From the NCBI GenBank assembly GCA_037013495.1, contig CM072810.1, positions 69,727,449 to 69,791,448 on the forward strand: a DNA stretch of 64,000 nucleotides. The letters are read 5' to 3'. Both the position numbers and the translations under genes were made by a program. The notes beneath the pieces are model-generated. The model searched no databases and was not told the DNA's origin. It saw nothing but the letters and a program-made list of their open reading frames with translations. Source of the DNA: Hippophae tibetana (taxonomy: Eukaryota; Streptophyta; Magnoliopsida; Rosales; Elaeagnaceae). Positions 1 through 12,826 of this stretch are shown here, one piece after another (the stretch's first letter is position 1; every line of letters begins with the position of its first letter).

Positions 1-916
1 TAATGTTTTAGTCGCACCTATTCCGTGTTTTTTGCTTTTGGTTTTTTTAAATGCCATTACAAGAGCAATTGAGTTAATGTCCAAGAGTGTGTTTAAAAAT
101 ATTCAAATGTTCTCAATATCCAAAAAATATTGTCAAGATCATACAAATATTCCCATGATCCTTCACAATTGACAGATTGGGAATATCAAATGGAAAGATT
201 AATTTTGCTTGCAATTATTTTTGTTCTATTTAATTATGGGCCTTTTATGTTTAGCGATTTTGTTTGTATCGAATTGTGGAATGTAATTTGTGTTTTTAAT
301 CATAAGTATTTTTATGCTTTTATTATTTACGGATGGATTAAGCACATTTCACAACTAAATATCCTCACTAAGGTTGCATTACGTCTATGGTTTTGTTGCT
401 TATATAAGAAAACAATCACCATGTGATGGAGGAACAATTGGTATAATTAATGAAAATATATTTAGGAGGCTTTGTGCTTTTCTTCCATTGGTTCTAGATG
501 GATTTCCAGGATTCGAAACATCAAAGGTCGTGATCATTATTTTTTGGCATAAAAAAGATGGAGTTTTAGGGACTTATTGATGTTGTTTTCGTTTGTGGAC
601 TTCATTTCGTACTTCTTTTATAAATCTTCATCTCTTATTCTTGATCTTTATTTCTACGCTCAATAAATCTTTGTTCTTCATAAAAAAAATTGTAGGAAAT
701 AGAAGATGGGTTCTACTGTTTATAGTTTTAAAAAAGAACATTTCATAAAACAGATTTCTAACTTTACATGGCCATAACTTTTTTAGTCGGGTGTCGAAGT
801 TTTTACTATAATATATCAAATCAAAGCTTGTAAAGATTCTTTTAATCAGACCATCGCTTGTGTAAGAATATCATTTTGAAATCAAATTCCACCATTTACA
901 TCACCTACTGAGAGTT
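1..916. repeat. Reference class-A monomer (M1), anatomy
   Basis: Class A is the commonest form, typically 916 bp. In order it holds: TTTAGTCGCACCTATTCCG; a T-rich run (GCTTTTGGTTTTTTTAAATG); the AT block around AAAAAATATTG; TTTTGCTTGCAATTATT; the palindrome CTTATATAAG at 399-408; CAATCACCATGTGATGGAGG; GTGATCATTATTTTTTGGC; CGTACTTCTTTTATAAATC; an AATAAA hexamer at 662-667; CATGGCCATAAC; and AAGCTTGTAAAGATTCTTTT. No internal subrepeat is visible by eye. The length is close to five times 183 bp, which may be coincidence. Three short plus-strand ORFs lie in it but are not considered genes. Confidence 0.9.
399..408. promoter_or_regulatory. Perfect CTTATATAAG palindrome, TATA-like, in nearly every monomer
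   Basis: A 10-bp perfect palindrome containing TATATAA, found at the same monomer offset in classes A, B and C. The exceptions I saw are diverged copies: M54 (near 48942, TTGTAAAAGA), M64 (near 58111, TTATAAAAGA) and the copy near 61720 (TATATAGG). An AATAAA hexamer lies about 255 bp downstream in most copies (662-667 in M1). The pair would fit a short polymerase II unit, but TATA-like strings are expected by chance in such AT-rich DNA, so a promoter role is inference only. Confidence 0.3.
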
Positions 917-2748
917 TAATGTTTTAGTCGCACCTATTCCGTGTTTTTTGCTTTTGGTTTTTTTAAATGCCACTACAAGAGCAATTGAGTTAATGTCCAA
1001 GAGTGTGTTTAAAAATATTCAAATGTTCTCAATATCCAAAAAATATTGTCAAGATAATACAAATATTCCCATGATCCTTCACAATTGACAGATTGGGAAT
1101 ATCAAATGGAAAGATTAATTTTGCTTGCAATCATTTTTGTTTTATTTAATTATGGGTCTTTTATTTTTAGCGATTTTGTTTGTATCGAATTATGGAATTT
1201 AATTTGTCTTTTTAATCATATGTATTTTTATGCTCTTATTATTTACGGATGGATTAAGCACATTTCACAACTAAATATCCCCACTAAGGTTGCATTACGT
1301 CTATGGTTTTGTTGCTTATATAAGAAAAAAATCACCATGTGATGGAGGAACAATTGGTATAATTAATGAAAATATATTTACGAGGGTTTGTGCTTTTCTT
1401 CCATTGGTTCTAGATGGATTTCCAGGATGCGAAACATCAAAGGTCGTGATCATTATTTTTTGGCATAAAAAAGATGGAGTTTTAGGGACTTATTGATGTT
1501 GTTTTCGTTTGTGGACTTCATTTCGTACTTCTCTTATAAATCTTCGTCTCTTATTCTTGATCTTTATTTTTACGCTTAATAAATCTTTGTTCTTCATAAA
1601 AAAAATTGTAGGAAATAGAAGATGGGTTCTACTGTTTATAGTTTTAAAAAATAACATTTCATAAAACAGATTTCGAACTTTACATGGCCATAACTTTTTA
1701 GTCGGGTGTCGAAGTTTTTATTATAATATATCAAATCAAAGCTTGTAAAGATTGCTTTAATCAGACCATCGCTTGTGTAAGAATATCATTTTTGAAATCA
1801 AATTCCACCATTTACATCACCTACTGAGAGTTTAATGTTTTAGTCGCACCTATTCCGTGTTTTTTGCTTTTGGTTTTTTTAAATGCCACTACAAGAGCAA
1901 TTGAGTTAATGTCCAAGAGTGTGTTTAAAAATATTCAAATGTTCTCAATATCCAAAAAATATTGTCAAGATAATACAAATATTCCCATGATCCTTCACAA
2001 TTGACAGATTGGGAATATCAAATGGAAAGATTAATTTTGCTTGCAATCATTTTTGTTTTATTTAATTATGGGTCTTTTATTTTTAGCGATTTTGTTTGTA
2101 TCGAATTATGGAATTTAATTTGTCTTTTTAATCATATGTATTTTTATGCTCTTATTATTTACGGATGGATTAAGCACATTTCACAACTTAATATCCCCAC
2201 TAAGGTTGCATTACGTCTATGGTTTTGTTGCTTATATAAGAAAAAAATCACCATGTGATGGAGGAACAATTGGTATAATTAATGAAAATATATTTACGAG
2301 GGTTTGTGCTTTTCTTCCATTGGTTCTAGATGGATTTCCAGGATGCGAAACATCAAAGGTCGTGATCATTATTTTTTGGCATAAAAAAGATGGAGTTTTA
2401 GGGACTTATTGATGTTGTTTTCGTTTGTGGACTTCATTTCGTACTTCTCTTATAAATCTTCGTCTCTTATTCTTGATCTTTATTTTTACGCTTAATAAAT
2501 CTTTGTTCTTCATAAAAAAAATTGTAGGAAATAGAAGATGGGTTCTACTGTTTATAGTTTTAAAAAATAACATTTCATAAAACAGATTTCGAACTTTACA
2601 TGGCCATAACTTTTTAGTCGGGTGTCGAAGTTTTTATTATAATATATCAAATCAAAGCTTGTAAAGATTGCTTTAATCAGACCATCGCTTGTGTAAGAAT
2701 ATCATTTTTGAAATCAAATTCCACCATTTACATCACCTACTGAGAGTT
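917..2748. repeat. Near-identical tandem duplication of one monomer (M2 and M3)
   Basis: Two adjacent 916-bp monomers share private variants: AAGATAATACAAAT, GCAATCATTTTTG, TACGAGGGTTTGTG, GGATGCGAAAC, ACTTCTCTTATAAATC and AAGATTGCTTTAATC. The only difference found by eye is CTAAATATCC near 1271 against CTTAATATCC near 2187. This fits a very recent unequal exchange. An assembly artefact should be excluded. Confidence 0.9.
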
Positions 2749-5700
2749 TAATGTTTTAGTCGCACCTATTCCGTGTTTTTTGCTTTTGGTTTTTTTAAAT
2801 GCCACTACAAGAGCAATTGAGTTAATGTCCAAGAGTGTGTTTAAAAATATTCAAATGTTCTAAATATCCAAAAAATATTGTCAAGATCATACAAATATTC
2901 CCATGATCCTTCACAATTTACAGATTGGGAATATCAAATGGAAAGATTAATTTTGCTTGCAATTATTTTTGTTTTATTTAATTATGGGCGTTTTATGTTT
3001 AGCGATTTTGTTTGTATCAAATTGTGGAATGTAATTTGTCTTTTTAATCATATGTATTTTTATGCTCTTATTATTTACGGATGGATTAAGCACATTTCAC
3101 AACTAAATATCCCCACTAAGGTTGCATTACGTCTATGTTTTTGTTGCTTATATAAGAAAACAATCACCATGTGATGGAGGAACAATTGGTATAATTAATG
3201 AAAATATATTTAGGAAGCTTTGTACTTTTCTTCCATTGGTTCTAGATGGATTTCCAGGATTCGAAACATCAAAGGTCTTGATCATTATTTTTTGGCATAA
3301 AAAAGATGGAGTTTTGGGGACTTATTGATGTTGTTTTCGTTTGTGGACTTCATTTCGTACTTCTTTTATAAATCTTCGTCTCTTATTCTTGATCTTTATT
3401 TCTACGCTCAATAAATCTTTGTTCTTCATAAAAAAAATTGTAGGAAATAGAAGATGGGTTCTACTGTTTATAGTTTTAAAAAAGAACATTTCATAAAACA
3501 GATTTCAAAATTTACATGGCCATAACTTTTTAGTCGGGTGACGAAGTTTTTATTATAATATATCAAATCAAAGCTTGTAAAGATTCCTTTAATCAGACCA
3601 TCGCTTGTGTAAGCATATCATTTTTGAAATCAAATTCCACCATTTACATCAGCTACTGAGAGTTTAATGTTTTAGTCGCACCTTTTCCGTGTTTTTTGCT
3701 TTTGGTTTTTTTAAATGCCACTACAAGAGCAATTGAGTTAATGACCAAGAGTGTGTTTAAAAATATTCAAATGTTCTCAATATCCAAAAAATATTCTCAA
3801 GATCATACAAATATTCCCATGATCCTTCACAATTGACAGATTGGGAATATCAAATGGAAAGATTAATTTTGCTTGCAATTATTTTTGTTTTATTTAATTA
3901 TGGGCCTTTTATGTTTAGCGATTTTGTTTGTACGGAATTGTGGAATGTAATTTTCTTTTTAATCATAAGTATTTTTATGCTTTTATTATTTACGGATGGA
4001 TTAAGCAAATTTCACAACTAAATATCCCCGCTAAGGTTGCATTACGTCTATGGTTTTGTTGCTTATATAAGAAAACAATCACCATGTGATGGAGGAACAA
4101 TTGGTATAATTAATGAAAATATATTTAGGAGGCTTTGTGCTTTTCTTCCATTGGTTCTAGATGGATTTCCAGGATTCGAAACATCAAAGGTCGTGATCAT
4201 TATTTTTTGGCATAAAAAAGATGGAGTTTTAGGGACTTATTGATGTTGTTTTCGTTTGTGGACTTCATTTCGTACTTCTTTTATAAATCTTCGACTCTTA
4301 TTCTTGATCTTTATTTCTACGCTCAATAAATCTTTGTTCTTCATAAAAAAAATTGTAGGAAATAGAAGATGGGTTCTACTGTTTATAGTTTTAAAAAATA
4401 ACATTTCATAAAACAGATTTCGAACTTTACATGGCCATAACTTTTTAGTCGGGTGTCGAAGTTTTTATTATAATATATCAAATCAAAGCTTGTAAAGATT
4501 CCTTTAATCAGACCATCGCATGTGTAAGAATATCATTTTTGAAATCAAATTCCACCATTTACATCACCTACTGAGAGTTTAATGTTTTAGTCGCACCTAT
4601 TCCGTGTTTTTTGGTTTTGGTTTTTTTAAATGCCACAACAAGAGCAATTGAGTTAATGTCAAAGAGTGTGTTTAAAAATATTCAAATGTTCTAAATATCC
4701 AAAAAATATTGTCAAGATCATACAAATATTCCCATGATCCTTCACAATTGACAGATTGGGAATATCAAATGGAAAGATTAATTTTGCTTGCAATTATTTT
4801 TGTTTTATTTAATTATGGGCCTTTTATGTTTAGCGATTTTGTTTGTATCGAATTGTGGAATGTAATTTGTCTTTTTAATCATATGTATTTTTATGCTCTT
4901 ATTATTTACGGATGGATTAAGCACATTTCACAACTAAATATCCCCACTAAGGTTGCATTACGTCTATGGTTTTGTTGCTTATATAAGAAAAAAATCACCA
5001 TGTGATGGAGGAACAATTGGTATAATTAATGAAAATATATTTAGGAGGGTTTGTGCTTTTCTTCCATTGGTTCTAGATGGATTTCCAGGATTCGAAACAT
5101 CAAAGGTCGTGATCATTATTTTTTGGCATAAAAAAGATGGAGTTTTAGGGACTTATTGATGTTGTTTTCGTTTGTGGACTTCATTTCGTACTTCTTTTAT
5201 AAATCTTCATCTCTTATTCTTGATCTTTATTTCTACGCTCAATAAATCTTTGTTCTTCATAAAAAAAATTGTAGGAAATAGAAGATGGGTTCTACTGTTT
5301 ATAGTTTTAAAAAAGAAGATTTCATAAAACAGATTTCGAACTTTACATGGCCATAACTTTTTAGTCGGGTGTCGAAGTTTTTATTATAATATATCAAATC
5401 AAAGCTTGTAAAGATTCCTTTAATCAGACAATCGCTTGTGTAAGAATATCATTTTTGAAATCAAATTCCACCATTTACATCACCTATTGAGAGTTTAATG
5501 TTTTAGTCGCACCTATTCCGGGTTTTTTGCTTTTGGTTTTTTTAAATGCCACTACAAGAGCAATTGAGTTAATGTCCAAGAGTGTGTTTAAAAATATTCA
5601 AATGTTCTCAATATCCAAAAAATATTGTCAAGATCATACAAATATTCCCATGATCCTTCACAATTGACAGATTGGGAATATCAAATGGAAAGATTAATTC

Positions 5701-6411
5701 TGCTTGCAATTATTTTTGTTTTATTTAATTATGGGCCTTTTATTTTTAGCGATTTTGTTTGTATCGAATTGTGGAATTTAATTTGTCTTTTTAATCATAT
5801 GTATTTTTATGCTCTTATTATTTACGGATGGATTAAGCACATTTCACAACTAAATATCCCCACTAAAGTTGCATTACGTCTATGGTTTTGTTGCTTATAT
5901 AAGAAAACAATCACTATGTGATGGAGGAACAATTGGTATAATTAATGAAAATATATTTAGGAAGCTTTGTACTTTTCTTCCATTGGTTCTAGATGGATTT
6001 CCAAGATTCGAAACATCAAAGGTCTTGATCATTATTTTTTGGCATAAAAAAGATGGAGTTTTGGGGACTTATTGATGTTGTTTTCGTTTGTGGACTTCAT
6101 TTCGTACTTCTTTTATAAATCTTCGTCTCTTATTCTTGATCTTTATTTCTACGCTCAATAAATCTTTGTTCTTCATAAAAAAAATTGTAGGAAATAGAAG
6201 ATGGGTTCTACTGTTTATAGTTTTAAAAAAGAACATTTCATAAAACAGATTTCGAACTTTACATGGCCATAACTTTTTAGTCGGGTGACGAAGTTTTTAT
6301 TATAATATATCAAATCAAAGCTTGTAAAGATTCCTTTAATCAGACCATCGCTTGTGTGAGAATATCATTTTTGAAATCAAATTCCACCATTTACATCACC
6401 TACTGAGAGTT
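2749..6411. repeat. Class-A monomers M4-M7
   Basis: Four class-A copies of 915-916 bp with scattered substitutions. M4 and M7 share AGGAAGCTTTGTACTT and AAGGTCTTGATC. M5 and M6 carry the GGCTTTGTGC or GGGTTTGTGC form with AAGGTCGTGATC. M5 has a one-base deletion near 3950 (TAATTTTCTTTTTAATC), which makes it 915 bp and breaks the frame open in its neighbours. Confidence 0.9.
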
Positions 6412-9400
6412 TAAGGTTTTAGTCGCACCTATTCCGGGTTTTTTGCTTTTGGTTTTTTTAAATGCCACTACAAGACCAATTGAGTTAATGTCCAAGAGTG
6501 TGTTTAAAAATATTCAAATGTTCTCAATATCCAAAAAATATTGTCAAGATCATACAAATATTCCCATGATCCTTCACAATTGACAGATTGGGAATATCAA
6601 ATGGAAAGATTAATTTTGCTTGCAATTATTTTTGTTTTATTTAATTATGGGTCTTTTATTTTTAGCAATTTTGTTTGTATCGAATTGTGGAATTTAATTT
6701 GTCTTTTTAATCATATGTATTTTTATGCTCTTATTATTTACGGATGGATTAAGCACATTTCACAACTAAATATCCCCACTAAGGTTGCATTACGTCTATG
6801 GTTTTGTTGCTTATATAAGAAAACAATCACCATGTGATGGAGGAACAATTGGTATAATTAATGAAAATATATTTAGGAAGCTTTGTACTTTTCTTCCATT
6901 GGTTCTAGATGGATTTCCAGGATTCGAAACATCAAAGGTCTTGATCATTATTTTTTGGCATAAAAAAGATGGAGTTTTGTGGACTTATTGATGTTGTTTT
7001 CGTTTGTGGACTTCATTTCGTACTTCTTTTATAAATCTTCGTCTCTTATTCTTGATCTTTATTTCTACGCTCAATAAATCTTTGTTCTTCATAAAAAAAA
7101 TTGTAGGAAATAGAAGATGGGTTCTACTGTTTATAGTTTTAAAAAAGAACATTTCATAAAACAGATTTCGAACTTTACATGGCCATAACTTTTTAGTCGG
7201 GTGACGAAGTTTTTATTATAATATATCAAATCAAAGCTTGTAAAGATTCCTTTAATCAGACCATCGCTTGTGTGAGAATATCATTTTTGAAATCAAATTC
7301 CACCATTTACATCACCTACTGAGAGTTTAATGTTTTAGTCGCACCTATTCCGGGTTTTTTGCTTTTGGTTTTTTTAAATTTCACTACAAGAGCAATTGAG
7401 TTAATGTCCAAGAGTGTGTTTAAAAATATTCAACTGTTCTCAATATCCAAAAAATATTGTCAAGATCATACAAATATTCCCATGATCCTTCACAATTGAC
7501 AGATTGGGAATATCAAATGGAAAGATTAATTTTGCTCGCAATTATTTTTGTTTTATTTAATTATGGGTCTTTTATTTTTAGCGATTTTGTTTGTATCGAA
7601 TTGTGGAATTTAATTTGTCTTTTTAATCATATGTATTTTTATGCTTTTATTATTTACGGATGGATTAAGCACATTTCACAACTAAATATCCCCACTAAGG
7701 TTGCATTACGTCTCTGGTTTTGTTGCTTATATAAGAAGAAAATCACCATGTGATGGAGGAACAATTGGTATAATTAATGAAAATATATTTAGGAGGGTTT
7801 GTGCTTTTCTTCCATTGGTTCTAGATGGATTTCCAGGATTCGAAACATCAAAGGTCGTGATCATTATTTTTTGGCATAAAAAAGATGGAGTTTTAGGGAC
7901 TTATTGATGTTGTTTTCGTTTGTGGACTTCATTTCGTACTTCTTTTATAAATCTTCATCTCTTATTCTTGATCTTTATTTCTACGCTCAATAAATCTTTG
8001 TTCTTCATAAAAAAAATTGTAGGAAATAGAAGATGGGTTCTACTGTTTATAGTTTTAAAAAAGAACATTTCATAAAACAGATTTCGAACTTTACATGGCC
8101 ATAACTTTTTAGTCGGGTGACGAAGTTTTTATTATAATATATCAAATCAAAGCTTGTAAAGATTCCTTTAATCAGACCATCGCTTGTGTGAGAATATCAT
8201 TTTTGAAATCAAATTCCACCATTTACATCACCTACTGAGAGTTTAAGGTTTTAGTCGCACCTATTCCGGGTTTTTTGCTTTTGGTTTTTTTAAATGCCAC
8301 TACAAGACCAATTGAGTTAATGTCCAAGAGTGTGTTTAAAAATATTCAAATGTTCTCAATATCCAAAAAATATTGTCAAGATCATACAAATATTCCCATG
8401 ATCCTTCACAATTGAGAGATTGGGAATATCAAATGGAAAGATTAATTTTGCTCGCAATTATTTTTGTTTTATTTAATTATGGGTCTTTTATTTTTAGCGA
8501 TTTTGTTTGTATCGAATTGTGGAATTTAATTTGTCTTTTTAATCATATGTATTTTTATGCTCTTATTATTTACGGATGGATTAAGCACATTTCACAACTA
8601 AATATCCCCACTAAGGTTGCATTTCGTCTATGGTTTTGTTGCTTATATAAGAAAACAATCACTATGTGATGGAGGAACAATTGGTATAATTAATGATAAT
8701 ATATTTAGGAAGCTTTGTACTTTTCTTCCATTGGTTCTAGATGGATTTCCAGGATTCGAAACATCAAAGGTCTTGATCATTATTTTTTGGCATAAAAAAG
8801 ATGGAGTTTTGGGGACTTATTGATGTTGTTTTCGTTTGTGGACTTCATTTCGTACTTCTTTTATAAATCTTCGTCTCTTATACTTGATCTTTATTTCTAC
8901 GCTCAATAAATCTTTGTTCTTCATAAAAAAAATTGTAGGAAATAGAAGATGGGTTCTACTGTTTATAGTTTTAAAAAAGAACATTTCATAAAACAGATTT
9001 CGAACTTTACATGGCCATAACTTTTTAGTCGGGTGACGAAGTTTTTATTATAATATATCAAATCAAAGCTTGTAAAGATTCCTTTAATCAGACCATCGCT
9101 TGTGTGAGAATATCATTTTTGAAATCAAATTCCACCATTTACATCACCTACTGAGAGTTTAATGTTTTAGTCGCACCTATTCCGGGTTTTTTGCTTTTGG
9201 TTTTTTTAAATTTCACTACAAGAGCAATTGAGTTAATGTCCAAGAGTGTGTTTAAAAATATTCAAATGTTCTCAATATCCAAAAAATATTGTCAAGATCA
9301 TACAAATATTCCCATGATCCTTCACAATTGACAGATTGGGAATATCAAATGGAAAGATTAATTTTGCTCGCAATTATTTTTGTTTTATTTAATTATGGGT

Positions 9401-10075
9401 CTTTTATTTTTAGCGATTTTGTTTGTATCGAATTGTGGAATTTAATTTGTCTTTTTAATCATATGTATTTTTATGCTTTTATTATTTACGGATGGATTAA
9501 GCACATTTCACAACTAAATATCCCCACTAAGGTTGCATTACGTCTATGGTTTTGTTGCTTATATAAGAAAACAATCACTATGTGATGGAGGAACAATTGG
9601 TATAATTAATGAAAATATATTTAGGAAGCTTTGTACTTTTCTTCCATTGGTTCTAGATGGATTTCCAGGATTCGAAACATCAAAGGTCTTGATCATTATT
9701 TTTTGGCATAAAAAAGATGGAGTTTTGCGGACTTATTGATGTTGTTTTCGTTTGTGGACTTCATTTCGTACTTCTTTTATAAATCTTCGTCTCTTATTCT
9801 TGATCTTTATTTCTACGCTCAATAAATCTTTGTTCTTCATAAAAAAAATTGTAGGAAATAGAAGATGGGTTCTACTGTTTATAGTTTTAAAAAAGAACAT
9901 TTCATAAAACAGATTTCGAACTTTACATGGCCATAACTTTTTAGTCGGGTGACGAAGTTTTTATTATAATATATCAAATCAAAGCTTGTAAAGATTCCTT
10001 TAATCAGACCATCGCTTGTGTAAGAATATCATTTTTGAAATCAAATTCCACCATTTACATCACCTACTGAGAGTT
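6412..10075. repeat. Dimeric higher-order repeat block, 1832-bp period
   Basis: M8 and M10 (6412, 8244) both open with TAAGGTTTTAG and carry ACAAGACCAATTGAG. M9 and M11 (7328, 9160) both open with TAATGTTTTAG and carry AAATTTCACTACAAG. All four share CCGGGTTTTTTGC, and GGTGACGAAG in place of GGTGTCGAAG. The alternation x-y-x-y is a two-unit register inside class A. Some variants do not follow it (TTGCTCGC is in M9, M10 and M11 but not M8), which suggests later exchange between units. Confidence 0.85.
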
Positions 10076-11910
10076 TAAAGTTTTAGTCGCACCTATTCCG
10101 TGTTTTTTTCTTTTAGTTTTTTTAAATGCCACTACAAGAGCAATTGAGTTAATGTCCAAGAGTGTGTTTAAAAATATTCAAATGTTCTCAATATCCAAAA
10201 AATATTTTCAAGATCATAAAAATATTCCCATGATCCTTCACAATTGACAGATTGGGAATATCAAATGGAAAGATTAATTTTGGAAGCAATTATTTTTGTT
10301 TTATTGAATTATGGGCCTTATATGTTTAGCGATTTTGTTTTGAACGGAATTGTGGAATGTAATTTGTCTTATTTATCATAAGTATTTTTATGCTTTTATT
10401 ATTTACGAATGGATTAAGCACATATCACAACTAAATATCCCCACTAAGGTTGCATTACGTCTATGGTTTTGTTGCTTATATAAGAAAACAAAAAGCTTGT
10501 GATGGAGGAACAATTGGTATAATTAATGATAATATATTTTAGGAAGTTTTGTACTTTTCTTCCTTTGGTTCTAGATGGATTTCCAAGATTCGAAACATCA
10601 TTGGTCGTGATCATTATTTTTTGGCATCAAAAGGATGGAGTTTTAGGGACTTATTGATGTTGTTTTTGTTTGTGGACTTCATTTCGTAGTTCCTTTTTCA
10701 ATCTTCATCTCTTATTCTTGATCTTTATTTCTACGCTCAATAAATCTTTGTTCTTCATAAAAAATATTGTAAGAAATAGAAGATGGGTTCTACTGTTTAT
10801 AGTTTTAAAAAAGAACATTTCATAAAACAGATTTCGAACTTTACATGGCCATAACTTTTTAGTCGGGTGACGAAGTTTTTATTATAATATATCAAATCAA
10901 AGCTTGTAAAGATTCCTTTAATCAGACCATCGCTTGTGTAAGAATATCATTTTTGAAATCAAATTCCACCATTTACATCACCTACTGAGAGTTTAAAGTT
11001 TTAGTCGCACCTATTCCGTGTTTTTTTCTTTTAGTTTTTTTAAATGCCACTACAAGAGCAATTGAGTTAATGTCCAAGAGTGTGTTTAAAAATATTCAAA
11101 TGTTCTCAATATCAATAATATTTTCAAGATCATAAAAATATTCCCATGATCCTTCACAATTGACAGATTGGGAATATCAAATGGAAAGATTAATTTTGGA
11201 AGCAATTATTTTTGTTTTATTGAATTATGGGCCTTCTATGTTTAGCGATTTTGTTTTGAACGGAATTGTGGAATTTAATTTGTCTTATTTATCATAAGTA
11301 TTTTTATGCTTTTATTATTTACGAATGGATTAAACACATATCACAACTAAATATCCCCACTAAGGTTGCATTACGTCTATGGTTTTGTTGCTTATATAAG
11401 AAAACAAAAAGCTTGTGATGGAGGAACAATTGGTATAATTAATGATAATATATTTTAGGAAGCTTTGTACTTTTCTTCCTTTGGTTTTAGATGGATTTCC
11501 AAGATTCGAAACATCATTGGTCGTGATCATTATTTTTTGGCATCAAAAGGATGGAGTTTTAGGGACTTATTGATGTTGTTTTTGTTTGTGGACTTCATTT
11601 CGTAGTTCCTTTTTCAATCTTCATCTCTTATTCTTGATCTTTATTTCTACGCTCAATAAATCTTTGTTCTTCATAAAAAATATTGTAGGAAATAGAAGAT
11701 GGGTTCTACTGTTTATAGTATTAAAAAAGAACATTTCATAAAACAGATTCCGAACTTTACATGGCCATAACTTTTTAGTCGGGTGACGAAGTTTTTATTA
11801 TAATATATCAAATCAAAGCTTGCAAAGATTCCTTTAATCAGAGCATCGCTTGCGTAAGAATATTATTTTTTGAAATCAAATTCCACCATTTACATCACCT
11901 ACCGAGAGTT
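10076..11910. repeat. First class-B monomers (M12 and M13)
   Basis: Class B is recognised by TAAAGTTTTAG at the start, CATAAAAATATTCCC, TTTTGGAAGC in place of TTTTGCTTGC, TTTTATTGAATTATG, TTTTGAACGGAATTG, AAAACAAAAAGCTTG, GATAATATATTTTAGG, ACATCATTGGTCG, CATCAAAAGGATGG and CGTAGTTCCTTTTTCAATC. M12 and M13 are 918 and 917 bp and closely related to each other. M13 lacks bases around 11112 (ATATCAATAATATTTTC). Confidence 0.9.
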
Positions 11911-12826
11911 TAAAGTTTTCGTCGCACCTATTCCGTGTTTTTTGCTATGGTTTTTTTTTAAATGCCACTACAAGAGCGATTGAGTTAATGTCCAAGAGTG
12001 TGTTTAAAAATATTCAAATGTTCTCAATATCCAAAAAATATTGTCAAGATCATACAAATATTCCCACGATCCTTCACAATTGACAGATTGGAAATATGAA
12101 ATGGAAAGATTAATTTTGCTTGCAATTATTTTTGTTTTATTTAATTATGGGCCTTTTATGTTTAGCGATTTTTTTTGTACGGAATTGTGGAATGTAATTT
12201 GTCTTTTTAATCATTAGTATTTTTATGCTTTTATTATTTACGGATGGATTAAGCACATTTCACAACTAAAATCCCCACTAAGGTTGCATTACGTCTATGG
12301 TTTTGTTGCTTATATAAGAAAACAATCACCATGTGATGGAGGAACAATTGGTATAATTAATGAAAATATATTTAGGAAGCTTTGTACTTTTCTTCCATTG
12401 GTTCTAGATGGATTTCCAGGATTCGAAACATCAAAGGTCGTGATCATTATTTTTTGGCATAAAAAAGATGGAGTTTTAGGGACATATTGATGTTGTTTTC
12501 GTTTGTGGACATCATTTCGTACTTCTTTTATAAATCTTCGTCTCTTATTCTTGATCTTTATTTCTACACTCAATAAATCTTTGTTCTTCATAAAAAACAT
12601 TGTAGGAAATAGAAGACGGGTTCTACTGTTTATAGTTTTAAAAAAGAACATTTCATAAAACAGATTTCGAACTTTACATGGCCATAACTTTTTAGTCGGG
12701 TGTCGAAGTTTTTATTTTAATACATCAAATCAAAGCTTGTAAAGATTCCTTTAATCAGACCATCGCTTGTGTAAGAATATCATTTTTGAAATCAAATTCC
12801 ACCATTTACATCACCTACTCAGAGTT
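11911..12826. repeat. First class-C monomer (M14)
   Basis: Class C is recognised by TAAAGTTTTCGTCGCAC, GCTATGGTTTTTTTTAAATG, AAGAGCGATTGAG, GATTGGAAATATGAAATGG, ACAACTAAAATCCCC (one base shorter than the A form ACTAAATATCCCC), GGGACATATTG and GTGGACATCATTTC. Later C copies are 915 bp; this one is 916 because of an extra T in the T-run near 11953. C copies keep a 113-codon minus-strand frame open; see the rejected items. Confidence 0.88.

Noticed and set aside
130..426. 98-codon plus-strand ORF, hydrophobic, recurring at about 916-bp steps
   Set aside because: It recurs because the DNA repeats. Many copies are cut by single substitutions (TAG in CATTAG near 12214, TTTAGGGATGG near 34229), and no domain is recognisable. 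Hydrophobicity follows from T-rich codons.
374..580. 68-codon plus-strand ORF overlapping the 98-codon frame, extended to 104 codons in some copies
   Set aside because: It overlaps the other frame out of phase. Its length depends on one base (TTATTGATG against TTATTCATG), and in class B the region is out of frame. No family is recognised.
540..580. Telomere-like TTTAGGG in TTTTAGGGACTTATTG
   Set aside because: It is a single TTTAGGG per monomer, never in tandem, so it is chance similarity and not an interstitial telomere.
12310..12651. 113-codon minus-strand ORF kept open in at least fourteen copies, chiefly class C
   Set aside because: It is the antisense shadow of the same repeat segment. 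Most A and B copies have stops or frame changes, and it appears only where class markers happen to keep it open. Shared descent explains the recurrence.
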